DNA of 41,784 nucleotides from Aliiruegeria lutimaris (GCF_900099935.1 NZ_FNEK01000042.1:1-41784); one strand, 5' to 3'; shown: positions 18,001 to 26,700, counted from the stretch's first letter. The notes: generated by a model not told the origin, from the sequence alone. Program-made: numbers and translations.

Positions 18001-19146
18001 CTATGGCTGCACCGCCCAGTCCGGTTTCAACTCCGAGGGTTTCTCGATCCCCAGCTGCACCATGTTCGCCTCAAGGTCCGCCTTGAGGATGTCATACGCA
18101 TGGTTCGGCCCCTTCGAGCCAAGCGCGCCGGTGGCATAGAGGAAGGCCCGGCCTAGCAGGCAGAAATCGGCCCCGAGCGACAGCGCCCGTATGATATCCA
18201 GCCCGCCCTCGATGCCGCTGTCGAAGAGAATTTTCGCGCGCCCCCCGACGACGCGGGCAATCTCGGGCAGCGCATCAATGGAAGCGGGCGCGGCATCGAA
18301 CTGCCGACCGCCATGGTTGGAGACGACGATGCCGTCAACGCCTGCCTCCACCGCCAGCCGCGCATCCTCGGGGTGCAGGATCCCCTTGACCACGAAGGCG
18401 CCGGGCCACAGGTCGCGCATCTGGCGCAGCATCTCCCAATCCGGGCGACCATCGACGACCTTGCCGACGAAACGGGCCGCGCCCGCAAAGGTGCTCTTGT
18501 CGAAATATTTCTCCAGCGTCCTGAAACGCGGGATCCCGTTGGTGAGCGTTTCGAGCGACCAGCGCGGCCGGATGGCCGCCCGCCAGAAGGTCTGCGGTGT
18601 GAACTGGGGCGGCACTGAAACCCCAGCCACCAGCTGGCGCTCGCGACGGCTGCCTACGGGCACATCCACCGTCACCAAGAGCGTTCCGAAACCGCTCTCC
18701 CAGGCGCGCTTGATGATATCGGCGCGGATCTCGGGGTCCACCGGCGTGTAGAGTTGGTACCAGCCATTGCCATCGGCCATCGGCCCGATGGTCTCCGGCG
18801 CTTCGTTTGCAACCATGGACAGACCATAGGGGAACCGTTTTTCCGCCGCCGAGCGCGCGATAAAACGCTCTGTTCCCGGCCACATCAGCCCCGACAGGCC
18901 AACCGGCCCCGCCCCAAAGGGCACGCTGTAGCTGCGGCCGAAGATTTTTGTCTCCAGATCCGGCGTGAGACGTCCCTTCAGCACCCGCGGCACGAGTTCC
19001 ACCGCATCGAGCGCTTCCCGGTTGCGCGGAACAAGCCGTTCCGAGCCCGTTCCACTGGCAAGGTATTCCCACGCAAAGAAGGGAACACGCTGTCTTGCGC
19101 GGGCTGCGAGATAGGGAATCGAGGGATAGCGGGTTTCGAGAGACAT
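18001..19146 (-). CDS. lldD: FMN-dependent alpha-hydroxy-acid oxidase, L-lactate dehydrogenase type
   Basis: This is a TIM-barrel FMN enzyme of about 381 residues that oxidises L-2-hydroxy acids (lactate, glycolate, mandelate group) to 2-oxo acids. Visible are WYQLYTPVDPEI, TVDVPVGSRRERQ (substrate and FMN region), the catalytic His in SNHGGRQFDAAP and the phosphate-binding ILFDSGIEGGLDII and LLGRAFLYATGALG. The start is taken at ATG 19146 (MSLETRYPS), because family homology begins there. An in-frame ATG at 19164 is also possible, and neither has a strong ribosome site. Its neighbours, the sugar-acid dehydratase and glycolate oxidase, suggest hydroxy-acid catabolism. The exact substrate is not shown, so the symbol is tentative. 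Confidence 0.88.
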   Translation of the reverse strand: MSLETRYPSIPYLAARARQRVPFFAWEYLASGTGSERLVPRNREALDAVELVPRVLKGRLTPDLETKIFGRSYSVPFGAGPVGLSGLMWPGTERFIARSAAEKRFPYGLSMVANEAPETIGPMADGNGWYQLYTPVDPEIRADIIKRAWESGFGTLLVTVDVPVGSRRERQLVAGVSVPPQFTPQTFWRAAIRPRWSLETLTNGIPRFRTLEKYFDKSTFAGAARFVGKVVDGRPDWEMLRQMRDLWPGAFVVKGILHPEDARLAVEAGVDGIVVSNHGGRQFDAAPASIDALPEIARVVGGRAKILFDSGIEGGLDIIRALSLGADFCLLGRAFLYATGALGSKGPNHAYDILKADLEANMVQLGIEKPSELKPDWAVQP

Positions 19147-19198
19147 CGTTTTTGGTCCGACCATTTAGCGTGACACGCCTTTACGCCGGTCGGCCATG

Positions 19199-19232
19199 CT
19201 TTCCAATGTGACAATGCTTCAAACATGGAAAG
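19199..19232. promoter_or_regulatory. Inverted repeat upstream of the alpha-hydroxy-acid oxidase
   Basis: CTTTCCA (19199-19205) and TGGAAAG (19226-19232) form perfect 7 bp arms over a 20 bp AT-richer spacer. They lie between the dehydratase terminator and the oxidase start. It could be an operator or a chance repeat. Confidence 0.35.
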
Positions 19233-19245
19233 ACAGGCAGGGAAA

Positions 19246-19276
19246 GCGCCGGGGCCGACGGAAACGGCCCCGGCGC
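19246..19276 (-). terminator. Terminator after the IlvD/Edd dehydratase
   Basis: A perfect 12 bp stem, GCGCCGGGGCCG (19246-19257) with CGGCCCCGGCGC (19265-19276) and a 7-base loop, lies 7 bp beyond the dehydratase stop. On the minus strand it is followed by TTTCCC, a short T-run. Confidence 0.65.
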
Positions 19277-19283
19277 ATCGGTT

Positions 19284-21065
19284 TTAGTGGCTGTTGCGCG
19301 GCATGCCCTTGGTCTGGGCGACTTTCTGGTACTTGACCGCCGGCTTGAGGACCATGCCCTCGTCGAACTGATCCACGATGGAACGCTGGATCTCCTGCCA
19401 GGGGGTCTGGTGATCGGGATACTGGTAGCCACCCGCGGCCTGCAGCGCCGCGCGGCGGGCAGCCAGTTCCTCGTCGGAGATCAGGATATTGGCGGAACCG
19501 TTCTTGAGATCAATCCGCAGCCGGTCACCGTTCTGCACCAGCGCCAGCCCGCCCATCGCAGCCGCTTCGGGGGCCGCGTTTAGGATCGACGGGCTGCCGG
19601 ATGTGCCCGATTGCCGTCCATCGCCGATGCAGGGAAGCGCCGCGATGCCGCGCTTCAACAGCGCCGCGGGCGGCTGCATGTTCACCACCTCGGCACCGCC
19701 TGGATAGCCGATCGGGCCCGCGCCACGGATAACGAGGATGCAGAACTCGTCGATATTGAGCGCGGGATCGTCGATCGTCTCGTGATACTGCTCCGGTCCG
19801 TCAAAGACGATGGCCCGGCCCTCGAAGGCGTCCGGATCGTCCGGGTTGGACAGGTAGCGGGCGCGGAAATCGCCAGAGATCACCGAAGTCTTCATGATCG
19901 CGCTGTCAAACAGATTGCCCTTGAGATTGACGAAACCAGCCGCCTCCTTGAGAGGCGCGGCGAAGCGGCGGATGACATCCTCGTTGGCCACCTCGGCATT
20001 CGCATAGATCTCGGAGACCGGCTTGCCCGAAACGGTCACGGCATCCGGGTTCGGCAACACGCCTGCCCCCATCAGCTCCGAGAAGATCGCCGGAATGCCG
20101 CCCGCGCGGTGGAAATCCTCGCTCAGATATGCACCGGCCGGCTGGACGTTGGTCAGCAGCGGAATCTTGTGGCCGAATTTCTGCCAGTCGTCATTGCTCA
20201 GCTCCAACCCGAGGTGCCGCGCGATGGCGTTGAGGTGGATCGGCGCGTTGGTCGAGCCGCCAATGGCCGAGTTCACGACGATGGCGTTCTCGAAAGCGGC
20301 GCGCGTCATCACGTCGGAGGGCTTCAGGTCCTCATGCACCATTTCGACGATCCGCTTGCCGGTCTCATAGGAGATTTGGCCGCGTTCGCGATAGGGCGCG
20401 GGGATGGAGGCGGAGCCGGGAAGCTGCATGCCGAGCGCTTCGGCCAGGCTGTTCATGGTCGAGGCCGTCCCCATCGTGTTGCAATACCCAACCGAGGGCG
20501 CCGAGTTCGCGGCCATTTCCATGAACTCGTCATAGTCGATCTCGCCACGTGCCAGCATCTCCCGGCCATCCCAGATCACACTGCCCGAGCCGGCGCGGTT
20601 GCCCTTGTGATAGCCGTTCAGCATCGGGCCAACCGAGAGGGCAATGGCGGGAATGTTCACCGTGGCGGCGGCCATGAGTAGCGCCGGGGTGGTCTTGTCG
20701 CACCCGATGGTGAGAACCACGCCGTCCAGTGGGTACCCATAAAGCGTCTCGACCAGGCCGAGATAGGCCAGGTTGCGGTCCAGCGCCGCGGTCGGGCGTT
20801 TGCCGGTTTCCTGGATCGGGTGAACCGGGAATTCGAAGCAGATACCGCCCGCGGCAACGATGCCATCGCGGACCCGTTTGGCCAACTCGATGTGATGACG
20901 GTTGCAGGGGCTGAGATCGGAACCGGTCTGGGCGATACCGATGATCGGCTTGCCAGATTGCAGTTCTTCGCGGGTGTGGCCGAAGTTCAGGTAGCGTTCA
21001 AGGTAGATCGCCGTCGATCCGGGATCTTCGGCATTGTCGAACCATTCTTGGGAACGAAGTTTCAT
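19284..21065 (-). CDS. IlvD/Edd-family sugar-acid dehydratase, L-arabinonate type
   Basis: This 593-residue Fe-S dehydratase removes water from a sugar acid to give a 2-keto-3-deoxy acid. Cluster ligands are visible as C54 ([10 protein letters not shown]), C122 ([11 protein letters not shown]) and C195 ([20 protein letters not shown]), the three-Cys set of [2Fe-2S] L-arabinonate and D-xylonate dehydratases. [19 protein letters not shown] and [17 protein letters not shown] are also family sequence. True dihydroxyacid dehydratase (IlvD, branched-chain synthesis) is less likely given the start [10 protein letters not shown] and the context. AAGGA precedes the ATG. A FadR-type regulator is divergent, 760 bp away. 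A terminator follows. The precise sugar acid is unknown. Confidence 0.9.
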   Translation of the reverse strand: MKLRSQEWFDNAEDPGSTAIYLERYLNFGHTREELQSGKPIIGIAQTGSDLSPCNRHHIELAKRVRDGIVAAGGICFEFPVHPIQETGKRPTAALDRNLAYLGLVETLYGYPLDGVVLTIGCDKTTPALLMAAATVNIPAIALSVGPMLNGYHKGNRAGSGSVIWDGREMLARGEIDYDEFMEMAANSAPSVGYCNTMGTASTMNSLAEALGMQLPGSASIPAPYRERGQISYETGKRIVEMVHEDLKPSDVMTRAAFENAIVVNSAIGGSTNAPIHLNAIARHLGLELSNDDWQKFGHKIPLLTNVQPAGAYLSEDFHRAGGIPAIFSELMGAGVLPNPDAVTVSGKPVSEIYANAEVANEDVIRRFAAPLKEAAGFVNLKGNLFDSAIMKTSVISGDFRARYLSNPDDPDAFEGRAIVFDGPEQYHETIDDPALNIDEFCILVIRGAGPIGYPGGAEVVNMQPPAALLKRGIAALPCIGDGRQSGTSGSPSILNAAPEAAAMGGLALVQNGDRLRIDLKNGSANILISDEELAARRAALQAAGGYQYPDHQTPWQEIQRSIVDQFDEGMVLKPAVKYQKVAQTKGMPRNSH

Positions 21066-21093
21066 GCGGATTTCCTTGCTTTGCGAGGTCGCT

Positions 21094-21111
21094 CCGTTCG
21101 GGACGGAACGG
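21094..21111. promoter_or_regulatory. Inverted repeat in the dehydratase leader
   Basis: CCGTTC (21094-21099) and GAACGG (21106-21111) form perfect 6 bp arms with a 6 bp spacer, 29 bp upstream of the dehydratase ATG. It could be an operator for the divergent GntR regulator or an mRNA hairpin. Confidence 0.4.
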
Positions 21112-21189
21112 ATTCCCGGGGAAGGTTAAGACCCCGGCAGGACATTGCCTGCCTGAGGGTAAGAGAAGGGATATCGAGGACAGCCGCCA

Positions 21190-21354
21190 TTATGCTCGGA
21201 GCGCACCGCTGATGCCGTGATCGGCACGGGTTGCCAGCCACGCAACATGGCCTGTTTCATCAGATGTTAGCTCGAACGGAGCAGCGATCACGCCACGCCC
21301 CTTCGCACGCAGTTGCGCGGTCTTGAGGGAGAGGGCGGACAGCTTCAAGCTCAT
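21190..21354 (-). CDS. Possible small protein, 54 aa
   Basis: A minus-strand frame from ATG 21354 to TAA 21190 has GAGGA six bases before the start. It reads MSLKLSALSLKTAQLRAKGR then GVIAAPFELTSDETGHVAWL, ending ALRA. An in-frame ATG at 21366 would add four residues but has no ribosome site. I recognise no family. Third-position GC is about 65 percent, lower than in neighbouring genes, so it may be a recent, decayed or false gene. It precedes the dehydratase on the same strand by about 125 bp and could be its leader ORF. Confidence 0.35.
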   Translation of the reverse strand: MSLKLSALSLKTAQLRAKGRGVIAAPFELTSDETGHVAWLATRADHGISGALRA

Positions 21355-21760
21355 GTTTTTCCTCATTTTTCAAAACAACCAGCCCTCAGGAAAGAACGCC
21401 GGTTTCAGCCGTGGCATACAGCGCATTCAAGCGGATCGGTTCCCATGGCACGACCGGTTCGGATGACTGCAAATTGCAACCCAACCGGCACGGAGGCGTG
21501 TCCGGCAATCCGCTGGCAGGGAAACCATGAACAGGCACCGCGCCAATTGCGGAATTGCGATCTCCTCCTCCGAGACCATAGAAGCCTTTTCCGGTTCCAA
21601 CATGGACCTGGAGCATGTCGTGACCTGCTCACGTCCCGAAGTCCCGAATTCCGGCAGTGCAAGCGACTCCGCCCTCCCGGCGCATCACGTTCAGCCCCTC
21701 CAAAGGACCTCCCGTCACCGTTTTAAACCGGGAAAACGACTCGAACCACGCTTTCTTGGA

Positions 21761-21788
21761 TTGTTTGATAAGACAAGCCCGCTATAAA
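21761..21788 (+). promoter_or_regulatory. Promoter and candidate operator of the GntR regulator gene
   Basis: TTGTTT (21761-21766) and TATAAA (21783-21788) are separated by 16 bp. The -35 region overlaps an inverted repeat TTGT-N8-ACAA (21761-21776). This layout fits autoregulation by the FadR-type protein encoded 35 bp downstream. Confidence 0.5.
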
Positions 21789-21805
21789 AAGAAGAACAAT
21801 TTTGC

Positions 21806-21819
21806 TACCTTTCAAGGTA
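21806..21819 (+). promoter_or_regulatory. Palindrome covering the ribosome site of the regulator gene
   Basis: TACCTT-TC-AAGGTA (21806-21819) is a perfect 6 bp inverted repeat ending 4 bp before the ATG, and its AAGG is the best ribosome site. A 2-base loop is too tight for a stable full hairpin in RNA, so a protein-binding operator is the likelier role. Confidence 0.4.
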
Positions 21820-21823
21820 CCCG

Positions 21824-22561
21824 ATGCACAGATCAATCCTACAATCGACGCCATTTGATACGACAGAATCGCCAAGCCTCGTCGAAAGAACGATGCTGGA
21901 CATAAGAAAATACATTTATGGCAACGGGTTGAAGCCCGGAGACGTTATGCCGCCGGAGGCGGAGATTTCGACTCAGCTGGATGTGTCCCGCACCGTCGCG
22001 CGCGAGGCCCTGCGCGGTCTGGCCGCGCTTCGCATCATCGAGGTCGGCAATGGTCGTCGGGCACGCGTCGCCGGCCCGTCCGCCGAAGCGCTCAGCGTTA
22101 TCATTGATCACACAGTTCACACGCGACAGGTTTCCGTGGTCCAGATCCAGGACGCGCGGCGCACGATCGAGATGCGCACGGTCGGGCTTGCCGCGCTCCA
22201 TCGCAGCGAAGATGATGCGCGTGCGCTGCTCGAAACCATCGACGGGATGATGGCGGCCGCCAAACGCAGCGAGTCCGAGACCGTGATGGAGTTGGACATT
22301 CTCTTTCACGAGATCATTGCCCGCGCCTCTGGCAACCCGCTCTACTCGATCTTCGTCGACAGTTTCCGCGTTATCACCCGCCAGACATGGAATATCGGCT
22401 GGCGGGCGCGCGGCAATTACGAGAACCGGGTCGAGAATATCCGCTGTCACGAGCGTATTGCGAAGGCCGTGGTGGAACAGGATGTCGAAAAGGCCGAGGC
22501 CGCCATGTCGGAGCATTTCGACAGCTCCTTCATGACCCTCCTGCGCGCCGGGGTGAAGTAA
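21824..22561 (+). CDS. GntR-family transcriptional regulator, FadR subfamily
   Basis: This 245-residue regulator has an N-terminal winged helix (about 20-85: GLKPGDVMPPEAEISTQLDV, SRTVAREALRGLAALRIIEV) and an all-helical FCD effector domain (about 95-240). In the latter, ELDILFHEIIARASGNPL carries the metal-binding Asp and His, with a later His in SEHFDSS. FadR-type regulators sense organic acids such as lactate, glycolate and sugar acids. It is divergent from the IlvD/Edd dehydratase and convergent with glcF, so either locus could be its target. I favour the dehydratase because divergent arrangement is the usual pattern. The start is ATG 21824 with AAGG upstream. Confidence 0.92.
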   Translation: MHRSILQSTPFDTTESPSLVERTMLDIRKYIYGNGLKPGDVMPPEAEISTQLDVSRTVAREALRGLAALRIIEVGNGRRARVAGPSAEALSVIIDHTVHTRQVSVVQIQDARRTIEMRTVGLAALHRSEDDARALLETIDGMMAAAKRSESETVMELDILFHEIIARASGNPLYSIFVDSFRVITRQTWNIGWRARGNYENRVENIRCHERIAKAVVEQDVEKAEAAMSEHFDSSFMTLLRAGVK

Positions 22562-22586
22562 CGGTCTCGCCCGGGGACGCCTTGCT

Positions 22587-23882
22587 TCAGAACGCCATCG
22601 GATCCATCGCGCGCGGCTTCGGCCCGCCCGTCGCCCAATCCAGCAACTCGACCGTGTGCACCACCGGCACGCCCGCCCCGCTGCCGATCTGCATCATGCA
22701 GCCGATATTGCCCGCCGCGATCACGTCCGGCTGCTTGGCCTTCAGGGTCCTTATCTTGCGCGCCTTGAGCTCGGCCGAAATTTCCGGCTGCATAAGGTTG
22801 TAAGTCCCCGCGGACCCGCAACACAGGTGCGGATCGGACGGCTCCACCACCTCGAACCCCACCTGTTTCAGCAGGGTCTTGGGATGGGTCTTGATCTGTT
22901 GGCCATGCTGCAAAGAGCAGGCGGAGTGGTAGGCCACCCGCAGCGTCTCTGGCGGCTCTGCCTCGACCCCCAGTTCCATCAGCACTTCCGAAACGTCGCG
23001 CGCAATCGCGCTGACCGCCGCCGCCTTCTCGGCCAGCGGGTCGTTTCGGAACATGAAGCCGTAATCCTTGACCGTCGTGCCGCAGCCGGATGTGTTGATG
23101 ACGATGGCATCGAGCCCATCACGTTGCATCTCCGCCCACCAGGCCTCGATATTCTTCGCTGCCGTGCCATGCGCCTGATCGGTCTTGCCCATGTGATGGG
23201 TCACCGCCCCGCAGCAGCCCTGCCCCTCGGCCACGACAACCTCACACCCCAACCGCCGCAGCAGCCGGATCGTGGCATCGTTGATATCCGTGTTCAGCGC
23301 CCTCTGCGCGCAGCCCGTCATCAACGCCACCCGCATCCGCCGTTCGCCCCTCGACGCGAACACCTGCGGATCGTCATTGCGGCTGACCGGCGGAATGCGC
23401 TTCGGCGCCATCTCCAGCATCGCGCGGAGCCGCGCATCGGGCATCAGTCGCCGGAAGGGACGGCCAATCTTCGCGCCCAGCATCGCCAGCCGGAAGCGCC
23501 CCGGATATGGCAGGATGCGCGCCAGCAATGACCGCAGCACCCGGTCCGTGAACGGGCGTTTGTACGTCTTCTCGATGTGTTCGCGCGCATGATCGACCAG
23601 GTGCATGTAATGCACACCCGAGGGGCAGGTCGTCATGCAGGCCAAACAGCTCAGGCAGCGGTCGATATGCTTGACGGTATGCGCATCCGCGGGCCGGTCA
23701 TTCTCCAGCATGTCCTTGATCAGGTAGATCCGCCCGCGCGGGCTATCCAGCTCGTCGCCCAGCACCTGGTAGCTCGGGCAGGTCGCCGTGCAGAAGCCGC
23801 AATGCACGCAGGAGCGCAGGATCTCGTTCGCCCGCGCGATGCCGGGATCCTGCAATTGCGCCTCGGTGAAATTCGTCTGCAT
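22587..23882 (-). CDS. glcF: Glycolate oxidase iron-sulfur subunit GlcF
   Basis: This 431-residue subunit has two [4Fe-4S] motifs near the N-terminus: SCVHCGFCTATCP (C25, C28, C31, C35) and RCLSCLACMTTCPSG (C76, C79, C82, C86). Two CCG domains follow, showing GCCGAVTHHMGK and LCCGSAGTYNLMQPEIS. It passes electrons from the FAD subunits GlcD and GlcE, which oxidise glycolate to glyoxylate, to the membrane quinone pool. It is the last gene of glcD-glcE-glcF and ends 25 bp from the convergent GntR gene, with no clear terminator between. Length and motifs are normal. Confidence 0.96.
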   Translation of the reverse strand: MQTNFTEAQLQDPGIARANEILRSCVHCGFCTATCPSYQVLGDELDSPRGRIYLIKDMLENDRPADAHTVKHIDRCLSCLACMTTCPSGVHYMHLVDHAREHIEKTYKRPFTDRVLRSLLARILPYPGRFRLAMLGAKIGRPFRRLMPDARLRAMLEMAPKRIPPVSRNDDPQVFASRGERRMRVALMTGCAQRALNTDINDATIRLLRRLGCEVVVAEGQGCCGAVTHHMGKTDQAHGTAAKNIEAWWAEMQRDGLDAIVINTSGCGTTVKDYGFMFRNDPLAEKAAAVSAIARDVSEVLMELGVEAEPPETLRVAYHSACSLQHGQQIKTHPKTLLKQVGFEVVEPSDPHLCCGSAGTYNLMQPEISAELKARKIRTLKAKQPDVIAAGNIGCMMQIGSGAGVPVVHTVELLDWATGGPKPRAMDPMAF

Positions 23883-23944
23883 CCCGCCCTACCCTGTCGC
23901 TTTCTTCGTCATCAGGCACGCGCCCGGGCATTCGCCCCGGCACC

Positions 23945-25075
23945 TCACAGCATCAGCCCCGGGTTCAGGATCCCGCGCGGATCGAACCGCGCCCGCAACC
24001 CTTCGGCCAGTGCCGCCAGCGGCGCCGATTGCGGCGCGAAAATCCCGCCACAGGCGCGCCGTTCCAAGGGCGCGCGCACAAGGGTCGCATGACCGGCAAT
24101 CCCGCGAAGCGCTGCTCGCAGATCGAACTGCGTATCCAATCGCGCCCAGATCAGCCCCCCGCCCCAATCAAGCTGAAAATCGGCATCTGGCAGGGCCGCG
24201 ATCACCGCCGGCGCATCCGTGGGTTTCACGGAAATTCGCCAGACCACGCCATCCCCGGCAGACAGCCGCGTCACATCGCGAACATCCCGCCAGATCAAAG
24301 CGACTTCTTCCGGGTCCGTCACGACCGAAAGCTCTCCAAACGACTCCAGAACTTCGCGCAACCGATCCGTGCGATAGGCCACCGATGCATCGAACCCCTC
24401 GATGCGGATCAACGTTGTCGCCTCTTTCCCGCCCTCGGCTGGCAGATACGCCGCGCCCGTCACCTCGAAGGGCGAGCCCAGGGCGAGCGACATCGCATCC
24501 ACGGCGCGCGCCACCTCCAGCCCTTCCAACCGAAGACAGGCCGCCGTCTCCGGTGCCGGCAGAACCTTGAAACTCACCTCGCTCAACACCCCGAGCGTGC
24601 CGAAGCTGCCCGCCATCAGCTTGACCAAATCATAGCCGGTGACATTCTTCATCACCCGCCCGCCATTCTTCAGAACCGTGCCGTTGCCATCGACGAAACG
24701 CACCCCCAACAGGCTGTCCCGACAGGCCCCTGCCTGGATCCGCCGCGGCCCGGACACGTTGGCCGCAACCACCCCGCCCAAGGTCGGCACCCCGTCCGTG
24801 CCAAGCAGCACGCGGTGATCCATCGGCTCGAATGCCAACCGCTGCCCCTCGGCGCGCAGGGCCTCATCCACCGTCTCAACCGGCGTGCCTGCCTTGGCCA
24901 CGAGCGTCAGCGCGCCCGGTTCATAAAGCGTGATCCCCGACATCCCCCAGACCGTCAACGCCTGCCCGGCCACCAGTCGCCCCATGGGCCGCGTGCCACC
25001 GCCGCATACCGCCAGCGGTCCCTCCGCGCTCCGAACGGCTTCTGCCAGTTCGGCTTCACTCTCCGGCCTCAACAT
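23945..25075 (-). CDS. glcE: Glycolate oxidase FAD-binding subunit GlcE
   Basis: This subunit of about 376 residues has an FAD_binding_4 domain: PLAVCGGGTRPMGR near the start, then LGTDGVPTLGGVVAANVSGP, and VMKNVTGYDLVKLMAGSFGT, typical of GlcE. It pairs with GlcD to oxidise glycolate. I take ATG 25075 (MLRPESEAEL) as start. A TTG at 25108 lies 4 bp after GGAGG, but that GGAGGATACTTG sequence matches the dispersed intergenic repeat, so the longer form may be an artefact. The gene sits between glcD and glcF. The 5' gap holds two hairpins. Confidence 0.94.
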   Translation of the reverse strand: MLRPESEAELAEAVRSAEGPLAVCGGGTRPMGRLVAGQALTVWGMSGITLYEPGALTLVAKAGTPVETVDEALRAEGQRLAFEPMDHRVLLGTDGVPTLGGVVAANVSGPRRIQAGACRDSLLGVRFVDGNGTVLKNGGRVMKNVTGYDLVKLMAGSFGTLGVLSEVSFKVLPAPETAACLRLEGLEVARAVDAMSLALGSPFEVTGAAYLPAEGGKEATTLIRIEGFDASVAYRTDRLREVLESFGELSVVTDPEEVALIWRDVRDVTRLSAGDGVVWRISVKPTDAPAVIAALPDADFQLDWGGGLIWARLDTQFDLRAALRGIAGHATLVRAPLERRACGGIFAPQSAPLAALAEGLRARFDPRGILNPGLML

Positions 25076-25106
25076 CTCGCGCCAAACCCTGTCATCAACT
25101 GTTCCC

Positions 25107-25161
25107 AAGTATCCTCCGGGGTGAATTTGCCGTCAGGCAAAGAGGGGGCAGACAGCCCCCT
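25107..25161. repeat. Hairpin repeat between glcD and glcE
   Basis: Two stem-loops, TTTGCC-GTCA-GGCAAA (25126-25141) and AGGGGGC-AGACA-GCCCCCT (25143-25161), lie beside a GGAGGATACTTG motif (complement of 25107-25118) that resembles the repeat near 12419. It lies within the glc operon, where it could modulate relative expression of glcD and glcE. Confidence 0.65.
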
Positions 25162-25178
25162 GCCACCGCCAAGCGCCC

Positions 25179-26618
25179 TCACGCCGCATCCCCCCGGCGC
25201 GGCTCGGAAGCCGCCAGCGGAAACACCTTGGCCGGATTCAACAGCCATTTCGGGTCGAACACATCCTTCACCGCCATCTGTATCTCCAGATCCTCGGGCG
25301 CGAATTGGTGAACCATCAGATCCCGCTTCTCCACGCCAACGCCATGCTCGCCCGTCAGGCACCCGCCTGCCTCGACACAGAGCTTCAGGATCTCCGCCCC
25401 CATGGCCTCGCACAACTCCAGGTCCCCCGGCTTGTTGGCATCGAACAGGATCAGCGGATGCATATTGCCATCGCCAGCATGAAAGACGTTGCCCACATCC
25501 AGGCCGAACTCCCGGCTCAACTCGCCGATCCGCCGCAGCACCATCGGCAGGGAAGAGACCGGGATCGTCCCGTCGAGGCACATGTAATCGTTGATCTGCC
25601 CCATGGCGCCAAAAGCCGATTTCCGCCCCAGCCAGATCCGCGCCGATTCTTCGTCCGAACCGCTTTCGCGCAATTCCACCGGGTTATGCTGGCGCGCGAT
25701 CTCCAGGATCTTGCCCAGCTGCTCGTCGATCTCCGCCGCCGAGCCCTCGACCTCGACAATCAACAGCGCCTCGCAATCCGGGTAGCCTGCCTTGGCAAAG
25801 GCCTCCGTCGCGCGGATACAGGGCCTGTCCATGAACTCGATCGCCACCGGCAGCACGCCCGCGCGGATGATGTCGGACACGCATTGCCCGGCCACTTCGT
25901 TGTTGTCGAACCCCATCAGCACCGGCCGCGCGCCCTCGGGCTTGCGCAGGATGCGCAGCGTCGCTTCGGTGACGACGCCAAGCTGCCCCTCGGAGCCACA
26001 CACAAGCCCCAGAAGATCATAGCCGTCGGCATCGAGATGCGCCCCGCCGATCTCGACCACGCTTCCATCCATCAACACCATGGTCACACCAAGCAGGTTA
26101 TTGGTCGTCACCCCATATTTCAGGCAATGCGCCCCGCCCGAATTCATCGCCACATTGCCGGCAATCGCACAGGCAAGCTGGCTGGACGGGTCGGGCGCAT
26201 AGAAGAAATCCTCCTCTTCCACCGCCGCAGAGACGCTGAGATTGGTCCGCCCGGTCTGCACCCGGATGAAGCGGTTCGCGTAGTCGACCTCCAGCACCTC
26301 TGTCATCCGGGCCACCCCGAGAATGACACTATCCGCCGTCGGCAGCGCTCCACCGGCAAGCGAGGTGCCCGCGCCGCGCGGCACAACCGGCACGCCCTCC
26401 TCGTGGCAGATCTTCAGAACCGCAGACACTTCCGCCGTGGAAGCAGGCAGGACCGCCGCCAGGGGCGGGCATTTATAGGCTGTGAGCGCATCGCATTCAT
26501 AGGCCCGCGTCTCGGCGATTTCCGAAATCACCGCGCCGTCCGAAAGGACCGCCCACAACCGGTTCACGATATGGTCCTTGCGCGCAAGCACGCGCTGATT
26601 GGGCACCGGCATGTCCAT
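25179..26618 (-). CDS. glcD: Glycolate oxidase FAD-linked subunit GlcD
   Basis: This 479-residue flavoprotein is the catalytic subunit of glycolate oxidase (glycolate or D-lactate to the 2-oxo acid). The FAD_binding_4 domain shows VPVVPRGAGTSLAGGALP, the C-terminal FAD-oxidase domain VFHAGDGNMHPLILFD, and the family end TGEHGVGVEKRDLM. The start is taken at ATG 26618 (MDMPVPNQ), with GGGGAGG 8 bp upstream. An in-frame open stretch above it lacks family sequence. It is first in glcD-glcE-glcF. A 7 bp inverted repeat (26634-26658) lies just upstream of the start and may control the operon. Confidence 0.96.
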   Translation of the reverse strand: MDMPVPNQRVLARKDHIVNRLWAVLSDGAVISEIAETRAYECDALTAYKCPPLAAVLPASTAEVSAVLKICHEEGVPVVPRGAGTSLAGGALPTADSVILGVARMTEVLEVDYANRFIRVQTGRTNLSVSAAVEEEDFFYAPDPSSQLACAIAGNVAMNSGGAHCLKYGVTTNNLLGVTMVLMDGSVVEIGGAHLDADGYDLLGLVCGSEGQLGVVTEATLRILRKPEGARPVLMGFDNNEVAGQCVSDIIRAGVLPVAIEFMDRPCIRATEAFAKAGYPDCEALLIVEVEGSAAEIDEQLGKILEIARQHNPVELRESGSDEESARIWLGRKSAFGAMGQINDYMCLDGTIPVSSLPMVLRRIGELSREFGLDVGNVFHAGDGNMHPLILFDANKPGDLELCEAMGAEILKLCVEAGGCLTGEHGVGVEKRDLMVHQFAPEDLEIQMAVKDVFDPKWLLNPAKVFPLAASEPRRGDAA

Positions 26619-26633
26619 GCTTGTCCTCCCCAT

Positions 26634-26658
26634 AATTGGTAAGGAAATAGAACCAATT
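26634..26658. promoter_or_regulatory. Candidate FadR-type operator upstream of glcD
   Basis: AATTGGT (26634-26640) and ACCAATT (26652-26658) are perfect 7 bp arms with an 11 bp spacer, between the divergent glcD and DUF599 genes. The arms match the TTGGT/ACCAA half-sites of PdhR/LldR-type regulators, but those usually have a 3-4 bp spacer. Confidence 0.45.
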
Positions 26659-26700
26659 TTTGCGGCTGGCAAGGAAGGATTTCGGCGCTAGTGTCGCGCC

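Larger units (their letters stand above)
21066..21823. other. 758 bp intergenic region between dehydratase and regulator
   Basis: This region holds the dehydratase leader with an inverted repeat (21094-21111), a possible 54-aa minus-strand ORF (21190-21354) and the regulator's promoter (21761-21788). The middle, about 21370-21750, contains short open frames on both strands with no family resemblance. It may be decayed coding sequence or leader. Confidence 0.5.

Noticed and set aside
19773-20681. Long plus-strand frame opposite the dehydratase
   Set aside because: It is antisense to a clear IlvD/Edd gene and has no family sequence.
21386-21662. Amidase-like remnant on the minus strand (VPVGLQF-type string)
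   Set aside because: Only a short string resembles amidase C-termini and the frame does not hold. Too weak to call.
21313-21787. Plus-strand frames upstream of the GntR gene
   Set aside because: Composition is not protein-like, there is no good ribosome site for a family-like start, and the frames overlap the regulator promoter.
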